A DNA stretch of 64,000 bases from Magicicada septendecula (lineage: Eukaryota; Arthropoda; Insecta; Hemiptera; Cicadidae): assembly GCA_034769895.1 (NCBI GenBank), contig JAWRYS010001449.1, forward strand, positions 310,001 to 374,000, read 5' to 3'. The notes beneath the pieces were generated by a model, which was given only the letters and a program-made list of their open reading frames with translations, was not told the DNA's origin and searched no databases. The position numbers and the translations under genes were made by a program. Within the stretch, counting starts at the first letter, position 1, and each line of letters opens with the position of its first letter. Shown in pieces: positions 12,042 through 26,837 of this stretch.

Positions 12042-13172
12042 TCACCCTCCATCGTCAAATAGCAATCGAAACTTAAAACTATATACATGGTTTAATATTA
12101 GATATTTTATATTATTACTATCAATATAATACTTATCTAATTCTTCATATATTTCCACAATACTATTTAAATTAATATGCTTATTCCATATTACTATCTC
12201 ATATAATTTGTCACGATCGAGTACGGTCATGTCGCCTTTGGTATAGTCTGCTACAATCAGGTAAGTTATAAAGTCATCTTTATCAACATCCTCTCCTACT
12301 ACTTTATTCTCAATACAAGGTAACTTTTCATTACATTTATCACTCCTATCTCCACCTAACTTTTCAATCAACTCTTCATAATTTCTACATACTCTATATA
12401 ACTCTATCTCCCAATTATCACAAAATTCTCTTTCACAATAACTCCTATCATAACCCCAAATCACATTCTCTCTCTCCATATATGCAGGGTACACTACAAC
12501 TTTATTTTCGCACCACCTATCAGGTGCACAAAAAATCCAGGGACAACTATTTGCAGACCTTTTGTCTCCAAAACCTACATCGAAGGCACTCTTGTCCTTC
12601 CTAAACACATTTATATCACCCCCAAATACACCATTAAGGGAAAAATCTACCCCCTGCAAATCTTTTACAATTATACTTTCTCTACACACTGTCTTTAACC
12701 CTTTAACACACACTATCATTCCATCATTATTAGTTTCTATTCCCCATACAATTTCATTATCACTACTCCTGTTTACACAATCATTTTCCAATATCATACT
12801 TTTATTTATATTATCATAATTTTCTACCCCACTTACCTTGTCATCTTTGTTTATCTCTAACTTGTCTACTTTGTCAATATTACAATTTTGTCTCTGTATT
12901 TCATTTTTAAATTTTTCTAATTTCTCATTTAATTGATCTAATTTTACATCTTGTATATTGTTTTGTTTCTTTAATTCATTCTCAAGGCTATCAAATTTTT
13001 CGTCAATTTCTTTTAATACTCTATTTTGCGTTTTAATTAATGTGAACAGATCTTCCAACGATATCTTATTTTCAACTGCTCTAGGTGTAGAATTCGCGCT
13101 TATTTTGTCTAACAAAATCGATTCTGTGTCTGTACTGTCCATTTCTACACTATTATTATTTTCTGCCATCAT
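12042..13172 (-). CDS. Gag-like coiled-coil protein, array unit 3
   Basis: Protein identical to units 1 and 2. Confidence 0.6.
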   Translation of the reverse strand: MMAENNNSVEMDSTDTESILLDKISANSTPRAVENKISLEDLFTLIKTQNRVLKEIDEKFDSLENELKKQNNIQDVKLDQLNEKLEKFKNEIQRQNCNIDKVDKLEINKDDKVSGVENYDNINKSMILENDCVNRSSDNEIVWGIETNNDGMIVCVKGLKTVCRESIIVKDLQGVDFSLNGVFGGDINVFRKDKSAFDVGFGDKRSANSCPWIFCAPDRWCENKVVVYPAYMERENVIWGYDRSYCEREFCDNWEIELYRVCRNYEELIEKLGGDRSDKCNEKLPCIENKVVGEDVDKDDFITYLIVADYTKGDMTVLDRDKLYEIVIWNKHINLNSIVEIYEELDKYYIDSNNIKYLILNHVYSFKFRLLFDDGG

Positions 13173-13414
13173 TACTTCAATATTTACATGGTTATTTATC
13201 TTTTATTTATATTTGATTACGCAATTAACTCAATTTGTAATTAACTATGCAACTTCGTCAACATAACCTTTCATTCATTATATATCGTCTTATATCATCT
13301 TCTGTGTTTCTAAATCTAGCTGTTTTATATAAATTAATTTTTATATAAAGTCCACAGTGAGGGCGTCATTTGTAATAAAACTTAATAATTATGTCCCTTG
13401 TTCTGGGCGGCATT

Positions 13415-14634
13415 TGTAATACAACTCATCTTTATGTTTATTATTACATATACTCTACTAAAATGTGTATAACCAATACCATAATTTGGTACGTCTGAGT
13501 ACTTACCAAATTCATTAGTTCCCGGGCTCATTTTCTTCTTTTATAACTTGTTTTCTACCTAAGGGGTGCCAGGGTTCATGTACAGGGAGATTTTGAAACA
13601 CAGTTGACGACACAAATGATAACAAGATATTCTTGAAATTAACCATAAAATTTAATTCAATCTAAGGTAGTACATATACAACCATGCGGTCAAAATAGTG
13701 ACGTCATATGATATGACCCAAAACAAAATGGCGGTTACTTTTTCTATCTCTTTTTACTCTCTCTATTTCTTATCTGTTGAACTAATATCAATGTAAACTT
13801 TATTGCTGCAGCTTAAAATCAGTTATTAATAGTTAATTAGTTACTACACAAACAAATGCCCTCGGCATATGTGGTTATGGCCATACATTCACTCGTTCAT
13901 TCTCACACATTCAACTCCAGACCCATCCATTCTTTTTTATTATCGATTTGGTATTAATGAGCTCATTAACTATAAAAATGACAAAAGGAACTTCTCTGCT
14001 TATTAGGTGGTGGTGTCCATCCGTTGTTGGTGTGTGACGCCCATGGTGATGGCCGGTGTTCGCCTTTAATTCCGCTGAGTTTAATTAGATAGATGTGTGC
14101 ACTGAATTTACATTTTTTATATATTTATACTGTTAAATAAGATGAGCCTTCATTGCTCCACTACTGTTGATAACATTTTTGTTAGTTAATTTAAACTATT
14201 GTTAAAAAGTTATACACACAACGATACATCGCTGTGGCTCCTCTGAAGAATGGCGTTGAAATGAGACCGAGGCAAATGTAAATTTGCGCTTGTGTGTGTG
14301 GTTCTTACGTCATCCAGCTTTGTCTTGCCGGACAACGCCTCGTTGCACATATTGTATTCAGTGCGTCATTGTTCTTAGCGATGACGGAACCGTGCTATAG
14401 CCCAATCATAATTCATATTGTAGTCCTTCGTCACAAACACCGCCATGGCCTTTTTTGATTTCAGCACGTCCATTGGCGACCTTGGTGTCTTACTCTGGCT
14501 GAATTTGCATTGTTCCTTTTCCCAGAGGGACAATGGACGTAACCATTCCGTGTTTAAATAATTACATAATACAAAACATTGAAAATACCTATATAACCCA
14601 TAATTATGGTACTGGGTCATTATGTACTGTTACA
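13415..14634 (-). repeat. LTR copy 4 (1220 bp)
   Basis: Second haplotype (cttaccaaa, gttcccggg) without the 1-bp deletion of copy 3. Confidence 0.65.
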
Positions 14635-16522
14635 AACCCCCTCAATGAAAATTTTTGTGTCGAAACAAAAAATTTCATTGACTCATTCACACTTTCCTAA
14701 AAGGATCAGTCTAGATATGTCACCACAACCCCCTGTAACGTTACTAAAAAAAAATTTATCATTACTTACCCTTGGTCCCATGATGTTGGTCGCACCCTCT
14801 GACCTTACTGGACTTCTCCTGAGAGATCCCTACACCATAAGGCCATGAGGCACTCTACACTCCTGTTCTGACGCTCCAGCCAGCCCAGGACTGCGGTCAC
14901 AACACCACAAAACTCTGAAACATTGCATACAAATTTTTAAAATAGTGGTCTAGTACACTTACATATCTACAACTGATATGTTCCCTTTTAGACGCATTGG
15001 TTTGTGTTTGGGGCATTGGTTTGTTTTTAATTCAAAAGTTTCAAACTCACAACTACAAGACTTAAAATACATTGATTTTTTACCACCACCAAACTCAATT
15101 TCTTCCTTGTAAGAAAATAAACAACATATATATATTTAACTACACATAACACAATACATCAACAATTCTTTAATATACCCCCAAAATACCTTCACCTAAT
15201 TATTTCTACAAATTCAGCTTACAACTATCATGGCAGACACTTTTATTATTTAAATTTTGTTACTCAACTTAGATTCACTTCTTCTATTTTGTAAATGGCA
15301 GCATACTATAATATTTTATTCAACTTAATTTGTAACTTTAGACTTTTAACTTTAAAATCTACTATATTTTAACACTTGTTATCGTCATTACCCCTGTAAC
15401 GACCTCCTAACCACACACTCTATTGCCATCAACATAATAAAACATTGTACATTACATATTCACATTGTTACATTTACCTTACATTAAACAATTTAAATTT
15501 ACATGACTTGTACCAAACTTTATCACATTACTACTTCAACAATTCTCTATTAACTTTTAATTATTTGACATTCATTAGATTCTATACAACAATTTCAAAT
15601 TTATCCTTACCTTTCTGTTACAATTACCTTCCTACCATGAATTTTCCTTTTCTAACCCTTCTATCCTTACTCGTTTGGGTGACTCTCTATTATTCACTAT
15701 TTTCTATCTTATTTTGGCATTGTCAATCTAACCTTACTACCCCTTTTTTACACTAACCGCTTCTAACCGTTAATATATTTTGACACCAATATCTCTATAA
15801 TAACCCCCTTCACAAATCCCATTTAAAACCTCTGGCACCGCTCCTTTTTTGTACTAGTATGTGTGTATTCCCTCACTATGCTCATTCCATCATTGGTTCC
15901 TGACCCTTTCAGATAACCCTTTCCGGCACACAACGGTCCCTTCCTGTCTCAACATCTCTCGTTGCAGACTCCTACACCAATACCCTTATTACAAAATATC
16001 ACCATCAACAACAAATATAATTACCCTGCACATTACTCAATTCTACTTATAATCACTAACCACTGTGTCCCTAAAATATCTAACACCTCTTTATATACTA
16101 TCAATATCTCAACACTTTATTTTCCCTAACTCCCAATAACTCTATTTAACTAACTCCAATGCCCTTATTTATCACTATTACCCAAACTCTTTCCAACATT
16201 TCAACTTAATACACCATTAGAAAATTCATCACTTACCTACTAACAACAATACCTCTCAATACCCAAATCTATTACCTGCTTCATTAATCTGAATCTCATA
16301 ATATCATTTAAACTTTCTTCAGTTACTTAAAATCCTACAATACATGTTTACATAAAAAATACATAAAATACACAACTACAAGAATACACAAATACTGACA
16401 TTAATATACACAAAATATACAATCCACATAATCATTAATCATTTACCATAATCAGTCCTAAACAGTCCATTTTTAAAAAAACACTGTCCACATAATTAAA
16501 TGTTCATAACACAATAAAATAA

Positions 16523-17653
16523 TCACCCTCCATCGTCAAATAGCAATCGAAACTTAAAACTATATACATGGTTTAATATTAGATATTTTATATTATTACT
16601 ATCAATATAATACTTATCTAATTCTTCATATATTTCCACAATACTATTTAAATTAATATGCTTATTCCATATTACTATCTCATATAATTTGTCACGATCG
16701 AGTACGGTCATGTCGCCTTTGGTATAGTCTGCTACAATCAGGTAAGTTATAAAGTCATCTTTATCAACATCCTCTCCTACTACTTTATTCTCAATACAAG
16801 GTAACTTTTCATTACATTTATCACTCCTATCTCCACCTAACTTTTCAATCAACTCTTCATAATTTCTACATACTCTATATAACTCTATCTCCCAATTATC
16901 ACAAAATTCTCTTTCACAATAACTCCTATCATAACCCCAAATCACATTCTCTCTCTCCATATATGCAGGGTACACTACAACTTTATTTTCGCACCACCTA
17001 TCAGGTGCACAAAAAATCCAGGGACAACTATTTGCAGACCTTTTGTCTCCAAAACCTACATCGAAGGCACTCTTGTCCTTCCTAAACACATTTATATCAC
17101 CCCCAAATACACCATTAAGGGAAAAATCTACCCCCTGCAAATCTTTTACAATTATACTTTCTCTACACACTGTCTTTAACCCTTTAACACACACTATCAT
17201 TCCTTCATTATTATATTCTATTCCCCATACAATTTCATTATCACTACTCCTGTTTACACAATCATTTTCCAATATCATACTTTTATTTATATTATCATAA
17301 TTTTCTACCCCACTTACCTTGTCATCTTTGTTTATCTCTAACTTGTCTACTTTGTCAATATTACAATTTTGTCTCTGTATTTCATTTTTAAATTTTTCTA
17401 ATTTCTCATTTAATTGATCTAATTTTACATCTTGTATATTGTTTTGTTTCTTTAATTCATTCTCAAGGCTATCAAATTTTTCGTCAATTTCTTTTAATAC
17501 TCTATTTTGCGTTTTAATTAATGTGAACAGATCTTCCAACGATATCTTATTTTCAACTGCTCTAGGTGTAGAATTCGCGCTTATTTTGTCTAACAAAATC
17601 GATTCTGTGTCTGTACTGTCCATTTCTACACTATTATTATTTTCTGCCATCAT
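16523..17653 (-). CDS. Gag-like coiled-coil protein, array unit 4
   Basis: Full length, with Thr147 to Tyr and Asp150 to Glu relative to unit 1. The Tyr147 state recurs in unit 7. Confidence 0.6.
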   Translation of the reverse strand: MMAENNNSVEMDSTDTESILLDKISANSTPRAVENKISLEDLFTLIKTQNRVLKEIDEKFDSLENELKKQNNIQDVKLDQLNEKLEKFKNEIQRQNCNIDKVDKLEINKDDKVSGVENYDNINKSMILENDCVNRSSDNEIVWGIEYNNEGMIVCVKGLKTVCRESIIVKDLQGVDFSLNGVFGGDINVFRKDKSAFDVGFGDKRSANSCPWIFCAPDRWCENKVVVYPAYMERENVIWGYDRSYCEREFCDNWEIELYRVCRNYEELIEKLGGDRSDKCNEKLPCIENKVVGEDVDKDDFITYLIVADYTKGDMTVLDRDKLYEIVIWNKHINLNSIVEIYEELDKYYIDSNNIKYLILNHVYSFKFRLLFDDGG

Positions 17654-17895
17654 TACTTCAATATTTAAATGGTTATTTATCTTTTATTTATATTTGACTA
17701 CGCAATTAACTCAATTTGTAATTAACTATGCAACTTCGTCAACATAACCTTTCATTCATTATATATCGTCTTATATCATCTTCTGTGTTTCTAAATCTAG
17801 CTGTTTTATATAAATTAATTTTTATATAAAGTCCACAGTGAAGGCGTCATTTGTAATAAAACTTAATAATTATGTCCCTTGTTCTGGGCGGCATT

Positions 17896-19115
17896 TGTAA
17901 TACAACTCATCTTTATGTTTATTATTACATATACTCTACTAAAATGTGTATAACCAATACCATAATTTGGTACGTCTGAGTACTTATCAAATTCATTAGT
18001 TGCCGGGCTCATTTTCTTCTTTTATAACTTGTTTTCTACCTAAGGGGTGCCAGGGTTCATGTACAGGGAGATTTTGAAACACAGTTGACGACACAAATGA
18101 TAACAAGATATTCTTGAAATTAACCATAAAATTTAATTCAATCTAAGGTAGTACATATACAACCATGCGGTCAAAATAGTGACGTCATATGATATGACCC
18201 AAAACAAAATGGCGGTTACTTTTTCTATCTCTTTTTACTCTCTCTATTTCTTATCTGTTGAACTAATATCAATGTAAACTTTATTGCTGCAGCTTAAAAT
18301 CAGTTATTAATAGTTAATTAGTTACTACACAAACAAATGCCCTCGGCATATGTGGTTATGGCCATACATTCACTCGTTCATTCTCACACATTCAACTCCA
18401 GACCCATCCATTCTTTTTTATTATCGATTTGGTATTAATGAGCTCATTAACTATAAAAATGACAAAAGGAACTTCTCTGCTTATTAGGTGGTGGTGTCCA
18501 TCCGTTGTTGGTGTGTGACGCCCATGGTGATGGCCGGTGTTCGCCTTTAATTCCGCTGAGTTTAATTAGATAGATGTGTGCACTGAATTTACATTTTTTA
18601 TATATTTATACTGTTAAATAAGATGAGCCTTCATTGTTCCACTACTGTTGATAACATTTTTGTTAGTTAATTTAAACTATTGTTAAAAAGTTATACACAC
18701 AACGATACATCGCTGTGGCTCCTCTGAAGAATGGCGTTGAAATGAGACCGAGGCAAATGTAAATTTGCGCTTGTGTGTGTGGTTCTTACGTCATCCAGCT
18801 TTGTCTTGCCGGACAACGCCTCGTTGCACATATTGTATTCAGTGCGTCATTGTTCTTAGCGATGACGGAACCGTGCTATAGCCCAATCATAATTCATATT
18901 GTAGTCCTTCGTCACAAACACCGCCATGGCCTTTTTTGATTTCAGCACGTCCATTGGCGACCTTGGTGTCTTACTCTGGCTGAATTTGCATTGTTCCTTT
19001 TCCCAGAGGGACAATGGACGTAACCATTCCGTGTTTAAATAATTACATAATACAAAACATTGAAAATACCTATATAACCCATAATTATGGTACTGGGTCA
19101 TTATGTACTGTTACA
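17896..19115 (-). repeat. LTR copy 5 (1220 bp)
   Basis: First haplotype again (cttatcaaa, gttgccggg), as in copies 1 and 2. It follows internal region 4, which also has the first-type leader. Confidence 0.65.
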
Positions 19116-21003
19116 AACCCCCTCAATGAAAATTTTTGTGTCGAAACAAAAAATTTCATTGACTCATTCACACTTTCCTAAAAGGATCAGTCTAGATATG
19201 TCACCACAACCCCCTGTAACGTTACTAAAAAAAAATTTATCATTACTTACCCTTGGTCCCATGATGTTGGTCGCACCCTCTGACCTTACTGGACTTCTCC
19301 TGAGAGATCCCTACACCATAAGGCCATGAGGCACTCTACACTCCTGTTCTGACGCTCCAGCCAGCCCAGGACTGCGGTCACAACACCACAAAACTCTGAA
19401 ACATTGCATACAAATTTTTAAAATAGTGGTCTAGTACACTTACATATCTACAACTGATATGTTCCCTTTTAGACGCATTGGTTTGTGTTTGGGGCATTGG
19501 TTTGTTTTTAATTCAAAAGTTTCAACCTCACAACTACAAGACTTAAAATACATTGATTTTTTACCACCACCAAACTCAATTTCTTCCTTGTAAGAAAATA
19601 AACAACATATATATATTTAACTACACATAACACAATACATCAACAATTCTTTAATATACCCCCAAAATACCTTCACCTAATTATTTCTACAAATTCAGCT
19701 TACAACTATCACGGCAGACACTTTTATTATTTAAATTTTGTTACTCAACTTAGATTCACTTCTTCTATTTTGTAAATGGCAGCATACTATAATATTTTAT
19801 TCAACTTAATTTGTAACTTTAGACTTTTAACTTTAAAATCTACTATATTTTAACACTTGTTATCGTCATTACCCCTGTAACGACCTCCTAACCACACACT
19901 CTATTGCCATCAACATAATAAAACATTGTACATTACATATTCACATTGTTACATTTACCTTACATTAAACAATTTAAATTTACATGACTTGTACCAAACT
20001 TTATCACATTACTACTTCAACAATTCTCTATTAACTTTTAATTATTTTACATTCATTAGATTCTATACAACAATTTCAAATTTATCCTTACCTTTCTGTT
20101 ACAATTACCTTCCTACCATGAATTTTCCTTTTCTAACCCTTCTATCCTTACTCGTTTGGGTGACTCTCTATTATTCACTATTTTCTATCTTATTTTGGCA
20201 TTGTCAATCTAACCTTACTACCCCTTTTTTACACTAACCGCTTCTAACCGTTAATATATTTTGACACCAATATCTCTATAATAACCCCCTTCACAAATCC
20301 CATTTAAAACCTCTGGCACCGCTCCTTTTTTGTACTAGTATGTGTGTATTCCCTCACTATGCTCATTCCATCATTGGTTCCTGACCCTTTCAGATAACCC
20401 TTTCCGGCACACAACGGTCCCTTCCTGTCTCAACATCTCTCGTTGCAGACTCCTACACCAATACCCTTATTACAAAATATCACCATCAACAACAAATATA
20501 ATTACCCTGCACATTACTCAATTCTACTTATAATCACTAACCACTGTGTCCCTAAAATATCTAACACCTCTTTATATACTATCAATATCTCAACACTTTA
20601 TTTTCCCTAACTCCCAATAACTCTATTTAACTAACTCCAATGCCCTTATTTATCACTATTACCCAAACTCTTTCCAACATTTCAACTTAATACACCATTA
20701 GAAAATTCATCACTTACCTACTAACAACAATACCTCTCAATACCCAAATCTATTACCTGCTTCATTAATCTGAATCTCATAATATCATTTAAACTTTCTT
20801 CAGTTACTTAAAATCCTACAATACATGTTTACATAAAAAATACATAAAATACACAACTACAAGAATACACAAATACTGACATTAATATACACAAAATATA
20901 CAATCCACATAATCATTAATCATTTACCATAATCAGTCCTAAACAGTCCATTTTTAAAAAAACACTGTCCACATAATTAAATGTTCATAACACAATAAAA
21001 TAA

Positions 21004-22134
21004 TCACCCTCCATCGTCAAATAGCAATCGAAACTTAAAACTATATACATGGTTTAATATTAGATATTTTATATTATTACTATCAATATAATACTTATCT
21101 AATTCTTCATATATTTCCACAATACTATTTAAATTAATATGCTTATTCCATATTACTATCTCATATAATTTGTCACGATCGAGTACGGTCATGTCGCCTT
21201 TGGTATAGTCTGCTACAATCAGGTAAGTTATAAAGTCATCTTTATCAACATCCTCTCCTACTACTTTATTCTCAATACAAGGTAACTTTTCATTACATTT
21301 ATCACTCCTATCTCCACCTAACTTTTCAATCAACTCTTCATAATTTCTACATACTCTATATAACTCTATCTCCCAATTATCACAAAATTCTCTTTCACAA
21401 TAACTCCTATCATAACCCCAAATCACATTCTCTCTCTCCATATATGCAGGGTACACTACAACTTTATTTTCGCACCACCTATCAGGTGCACAAAAAATCC
21501 AGGGACAACTATTTGCAGACCTTTTGTCTCCAAAACCTACATCGAAGGCACTCTTGTCCTTCCTAAACACATTTATATCACCCCCAAATACACCATTAAG
21601 GGAAAAATCTACCCCCTGCAAATCTTTTACAATTATACTTTCTCTACACACTGTCTTTAACCCTTTAACACACACTATCATTCCATCATTATTAGTTTCT
21701 ATTCCCCATACAATTTCATTATCACTACTCCTGTTTACACAATCATTTTCCAATATCATACTTTTATTTATATTATCATAATTTTCTACCCCACTTACCT
21801 TGTCATCTTTGTTTATCTCTAACTTGTCTACTTTGTCAATATTACAATTTTGTCTCTGTATTTCATTTTTAAATTTTTCTAATTTCTCATTTAATTGATC
21901 TAATTTTACATCTTGTATATTGTTTTGTTTCTTTAATTCATTCTCAAGGCTATCAAATTTTTCGTCAATTTCTTTTAATACTCTATTTTGCGTTTTAATT
22001 AATGTGAACAGATCTTCCAACGATATCTTATTTTCAACTGCTCTAGGTGTAGAATTCGCGCTTATTTTGTCTAACAAAATCGATTCTGTGTCTGTACTGT
22101 CCATTTCTACACTATTATTATTTTCTGCCATCAT
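21004..22134 (-). CDS. Gag-like coiled-coil protein, array unit 5
   Basis: Protein identical to units 1-3. Confidence 0.6.
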   Translation of the reverse strand: MMAENNNSVEMDSTDTESILLDKISANSTPRAVENKISLEDLFTLIKTQNRVLKEIDEKFDSLENELKKQNNIQDVKLDQLNEKLEKFKNEIQRQNCNIDKVDKLEINKDDKVSGVENYDNINKSMILENDCVNRSSDNEIVWGIETNNDGMIVCVKGLKTVCRESIIVKDLQGVDFSLNGVFGGDINVFRKDKSAFDVGFGDKRSANSCPWIFCAPDRWCENKVVVYPAYMERENVIWGYDRSYCEREFCDNWEIELYRVCRNYEELIEKLGGDRSDKCNEKLPCIENKVVGEDVDKDDFITYLIVADYTKGDMTVLDRDKLYEIVIWNKHINLNSIVEIYEELDKYYIDSNNIKYLILNHVYSFKFRLLFDDGG

Positions 22135-22376
22135 TACTTCAATATTTACATGGTTATTTATCTTTTATTTATATTTGATTACGCAATTAACTCAATTTGT
22201 AATTAACTATGCAACTTCGTCAACATAACCTTTCATTCATTATATATCGTCTTATATCATCTTCTGTGTTTCTAAATCTAGCTGTTTTATATAAATTAAT
22301 TTTTATATAAAGTCCACAGTGAGGGCGTCATTTGTAATAAAACTTAATAATTATGTCCCTTGTTCTGGGCGGCATT

Positions 22377-23596
22377 TGTAATACAACTCATCTTTATGTT
22401 TATTATTACATATACTCTACTAAAATGTGTATAACCAATACCATAATTTGGTACGTCTGAGTACTTACCAAATTCATTAGTTCCCGGGCTCATTTTCTTC
22501 TTTTATAACTTGTTTTCTACCTAAGGGGTGCGAGGGTTCATGTACAGGGAGATTTTGAAACACAGTTGACGACACAAATGATAACAAGATATTCTTGAAA
22601 TTAACCATAAAATTTAATTCAATCTAAGGTAGTACATATACAACCATGCGGTCAAAATAGTGACGTCATATGATATGACCCAAAACAAAATGGCGGTTAC
22701 TTTTTCTATCTCTTTTTACTCTCTCTATTTCTTATCTGTTGAACTAATATCAATGTAAACTTTATTGCTGCAGCTTAAAATCAGTTATTAATAGTTAATT
22801 AGTTACTACACAAACAAATGCCCTCGGCATATGTGGTTATGGCCATACATTCACTCGTTCATTCTCACACATTCAACTCCAGACCCATCCATTCTTTTTT
22901 ATTATCGATTTGGTATTAATGAGCTCATTAACTATAAAAATGACAAAAGGAACTTCTCTGCTTATTAGGTGGTGGTGTCCATCCATTGTTGGTGTGTGAC
23001 GCCCATGGTGATGGCCGGTGTTCGCCTTTAATTCCGCTGAGTTTAATTAGATAGATGTGTGCACTGAATTTACATTTTTTATATATTTATACTGTTAAAT
23101 AAGATGAGCCTTCATTGCTCCACTACTGTTGATAACATTTTTGTTAGTTAATTTAAACTATTGTTAAAAAGTTATACACACAACGATACATCGCTGTGGC
23201 TCCTCTGAAGAATGGCGTTGAAATGAGACCGAGGCAAATGTAAATTTGCGCTTGTGCGTGTGGTTCTTACGTCATCCAGCTTTGTCTTGCCGGACAACGC
23301 CTCGTTGCACATATTGTATTCAGTGCGTCATTGTTCTTAGCGATGACGGAACCGTGCTATAGCCCAATCATAATTCATATTGTAGTCCTTCGTCACAAAC
23401 ACCGCCATGGCCTTTTTTGATTTCAGCACGTCCATTGGCGACCTTGGTGTCTTACTCTGGCTGAATTTGCATTGTTCCTTTTCCCAGAGGGACAATGGAC
23501 GTAACCATTCCGTGTTTAAATAATTACATAATACAAAACATTGAAAATACCTATATAACCCATAATTATGGTACTGGGTCATTATGTACTGTTACA
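22377..23596 (-). repeat. LTR copy 6 (1220 bp)
   Basis: Second haplotype, with a private ggtgcgagg variant that reappears in copy 8. Confidence 0.65.
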
Positions 23597-25464
23597 AACC
23601 CCCTCAATGAAAATTTTTGTGTCGAAACAAAAAATTTCATTGACTCATTCACACTTTCCTAAAAGGATCAGTCTAGATATGTCACCACAACCCCCTGTAA
23701 CGTTACTAAAAAAAAATTTATCATTACTTACCCTTGGTCCCATGATGTTGGTCGCACCCTCTGACCTTACTGGACTTCTCCTGAGAGATCCCTACACCAT
23801 AAGGCCATGAGGCACTCTACACTCCTGTTCTGACGCTCCAGCCAGCCCAGGACTGCGGTCACAACACCACAAAACTCTGAAACATTGAATACAAAATTTT
23901 AAAATAGTGGTCTAGTACACTTACATATCTACAACTGATATGTTCCCTTTTAGACGCATTGGTTTGTTTTTAATTCAAAAGTTTCAACCTCACAACTATA
24001 AGACTTAAAATACATTGATTTTTTACCACCACCAAACTCAATTTCTTCCTTGTAAGAAAATAAACAACATATATATATAACTACACATAACACAATACAT
24101 CAACAATTCTTTAATATACCCCCAAAATACCTTCACCTAATTATTTCTACAAATTCAGCTTACAACTATCATGGCAGACACTTTTATTATTTAAATTTTG
24201 TTACTCAACTTAGATTCACTTCTTCTATTTTGTAAATGGCAGCTTACTATAATATTTTATTCAACTTCATTTGTAACTTTAGACTTTTAACTTTAAAATC
24301 TACTATATTTTAACACTTGTTATCGTCATTACCCCTGTAACGACCTCCTAACCACACACTCTATTGCCATCAACATAATAAAACATTGTACATTACATAT
24401 TCACATTGTTACATTTACCTTACATTAAACAATTTAAATTTACATGACTTGTACCAAACTTTATCACATTACTACTTCAACAATTCTCTATTAACTTTTA
24501 ATTATTTGACATTCATTAGATTCTATACAACAATTTCAAATTTATCCTTACCTTTCTGTTACAATTACCTTCCTACCATGAATTTTCCTTTTCTAACCCT
24601 TCTATCCTTACTCGTTTGGGTGACTCTCTATTATTCACTATTTTCTATCTTATTTTGGCATTGTCAATCTAACCTTACTACCCCTTTTTTACACTAACCG
24701 CTTCTAACCGTTAATATATTTTGACACCAATATCTCTATAATAACCCCCTTCACAAATCCCATTTAAAACCTCTGGCACCGCTCCTTTTTTGTACTAGTA
24801 TGTGTGTATTCCCTCACTATGCTCATTCCATCATTGGTTCCTGACCCTTTCAGATAACCCTTTCCGTCACACAACGGTCCCTTCCTGTCTCAACATCTCT
24901 CGTTGCAGACTCCTACACCAATACCCTTATTACAAAATATCACCATCAACAACAAATATAATTACCCTGCACATTACTCAGTTCTACTTATAATCACTAA
25001 CCACTGTGTCCCTAAGATATCTAACACCTCTTTATATACTATCAATATCTCAACACTTTATTTTCCCTAACTCCCAATAACTCTATTTAACTAACTCCAA
25101 TGCCCTTATTTATCACTATTACCCAAACTCTTTCCAACATTTCAACTTAATACACCATTAGAAAATTCATCACTTACCTACTAACAACAATACCTCTCAA
25201 TACCCAAATCTATTACCTGCTTCATTAATCTGAATCTCATAATATCATTTAAACTTTCTTCAGTTACTTAAAATCCTACAATACATGTTTACATAAAAAA
25301 TACATAAAATACACAACTACAAGAATACACAAATACTGACATTAATATACACAAAATATACAATCCACATAATCATTAATCATTTACCATAATCAGTCCT
25401 AAACAGTCCATTTTTAAAAAAAACACTGTCCACATAATTAAATGTTCATAACACAATAAAATAA

Positions 25465-26595
25465 TCACCCTCCATCGTCAAATAGCAATCGAACCTTAAA
25501 ACTATATACATGGTTTAATATTAGATATTTTATATTATTACTATCAATATAATACTTATCTAATTCTTCATATATTTCCACAATACTATTTAAATTAATA
25601 TGCTTATTCCATATTACTATCTCATATAATTTGTCACGATCGAGTACGGTCATGTCGCCTTTGGTATAGTCTGCTACAATCAGGTAAGTTATAAAGTCAT
25701 CTTTATCAACATCCTCTCCTACTACTTTATTCTCAATACAAGGTAAGTTTTCATTACATTTATCACTCCTATCTCCACCTAACTTTTCAATCAACTCTTC
25801 ATAATTTCTACATACTCTATATAACTCTATCTCCCAATTATCACAAAATTCTCTTTCACAATAACTCCTATCATAACCCCAAATCACATTCTCTCTCTCC
25901 ATATATGCAGGGTACACTACAACTTTATTTTCGCACCACCTATCAGGTGCACAAAAAATCCAGGGACAACTATTTGCAGACCTTTTGTCTCCAAAACCTA
26001 CATCGAAGGCACTCTTGTCCTTCCTAAACACATTTATATCACCCCCAAATACACCATTAAGGGAAAAATCTACCCCCTGCAAATCTTTTACAATTATACT
26101 TTCTCTACACACTGTCTTTAACCCTTTAACACACACTATCATTCCATCATTATTAGTTTCTATTCCCCATACAATTTCATTATCACTACTCCTGTTTACA
26201 CAATCATTTTCCAATATCATACTTTTATTTATATTATCATAATTTTCTACCCCACTTACCTTGTCATCTTTGTTTATCTCTAACTTGTCTACTTTGTCAA
26301 TATTACAATTTTGTCTCTGTATTTCATTTTTAAATTTTTCTAATTTCTCATTTAATTGATCTAATTTTACATCTTGTGTATTGTTTTGTTTCTTTAATTC
26401 ATTCTCAAGGCTATCAAATTTTTCGTCAATTTCTTTTAATACTCTATTTTGCGTTTTAATTAATGTGAACAGATCTTCCAACGATATCTTATTTTCAACT
26501 GCTCTAGGTGTAGAATTCGCGCTTATTTTGTCTAACAAAATCGATTCTGTGTCTGTACTGTCCATTTCTACACTATTATTATTTTCTGCCATCAT
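25465..26595 (-). CDS. Gag-like coiled-coil protein, array unit 6
   Basis: Full length, with Ile73 to Thr, Lys283 to Asn and Phe368 to Val. The last two changes are shared with unit 7, in keeping with the shared ~20-bp deletion in their internal regions. Confidence 0.6.
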   Translation of the reverse strand: MMAENNNSVEMDSTDTESILLDKISANSTPRAVENKISLEDLFTLIKTQNRVLKEIDEKFDSLENELKKQNNTQDVKLDQLNEKLEKFKNEIQRQNCNIDKVDKLEINKDDKVSGVENYDNINKSMILENDCVNRSSDNEIVWGIETNNDGMIVCVKGLKTVCRESIIVKDLQGVDFSLNGVFGGDINVFRKDKSAFDVGFGDKRSANSCPWIFCAPDRWCENKVVVYPAYMERENVIWGYDRSYCEREFCDNWEIELYRVCRNYEELIEKLGGDRSDKCNENLPCIENKVVGEDVDKDDFITYLIVADYTKGDMTVLDRDKLYEIVIWNKHINLNSIVEIYEELDKYYIDSNNIKYLILNHVYSFKVRLLFDDGG

Positions 26596-26837
26596 TACTT
26601 CAATATTTACATGGTTATTTATCTTTTATTTATATTTGATTACGCAATTAACTCAATTTGTAATTAACTATGCAACTTCGTCAACATAACCTTTCATTCA
26701 TTATATATCGTCTTATATCATCTTCTGTGTTTCTAAATCTAGCTGTTTTATATAAATTAATTTTTATATAAAGTCCACAGTGAGGGCGTCATTTGTAATA
26801 AAACTTAATAATTATGTCCCTTGTTCTGGGCGGCATT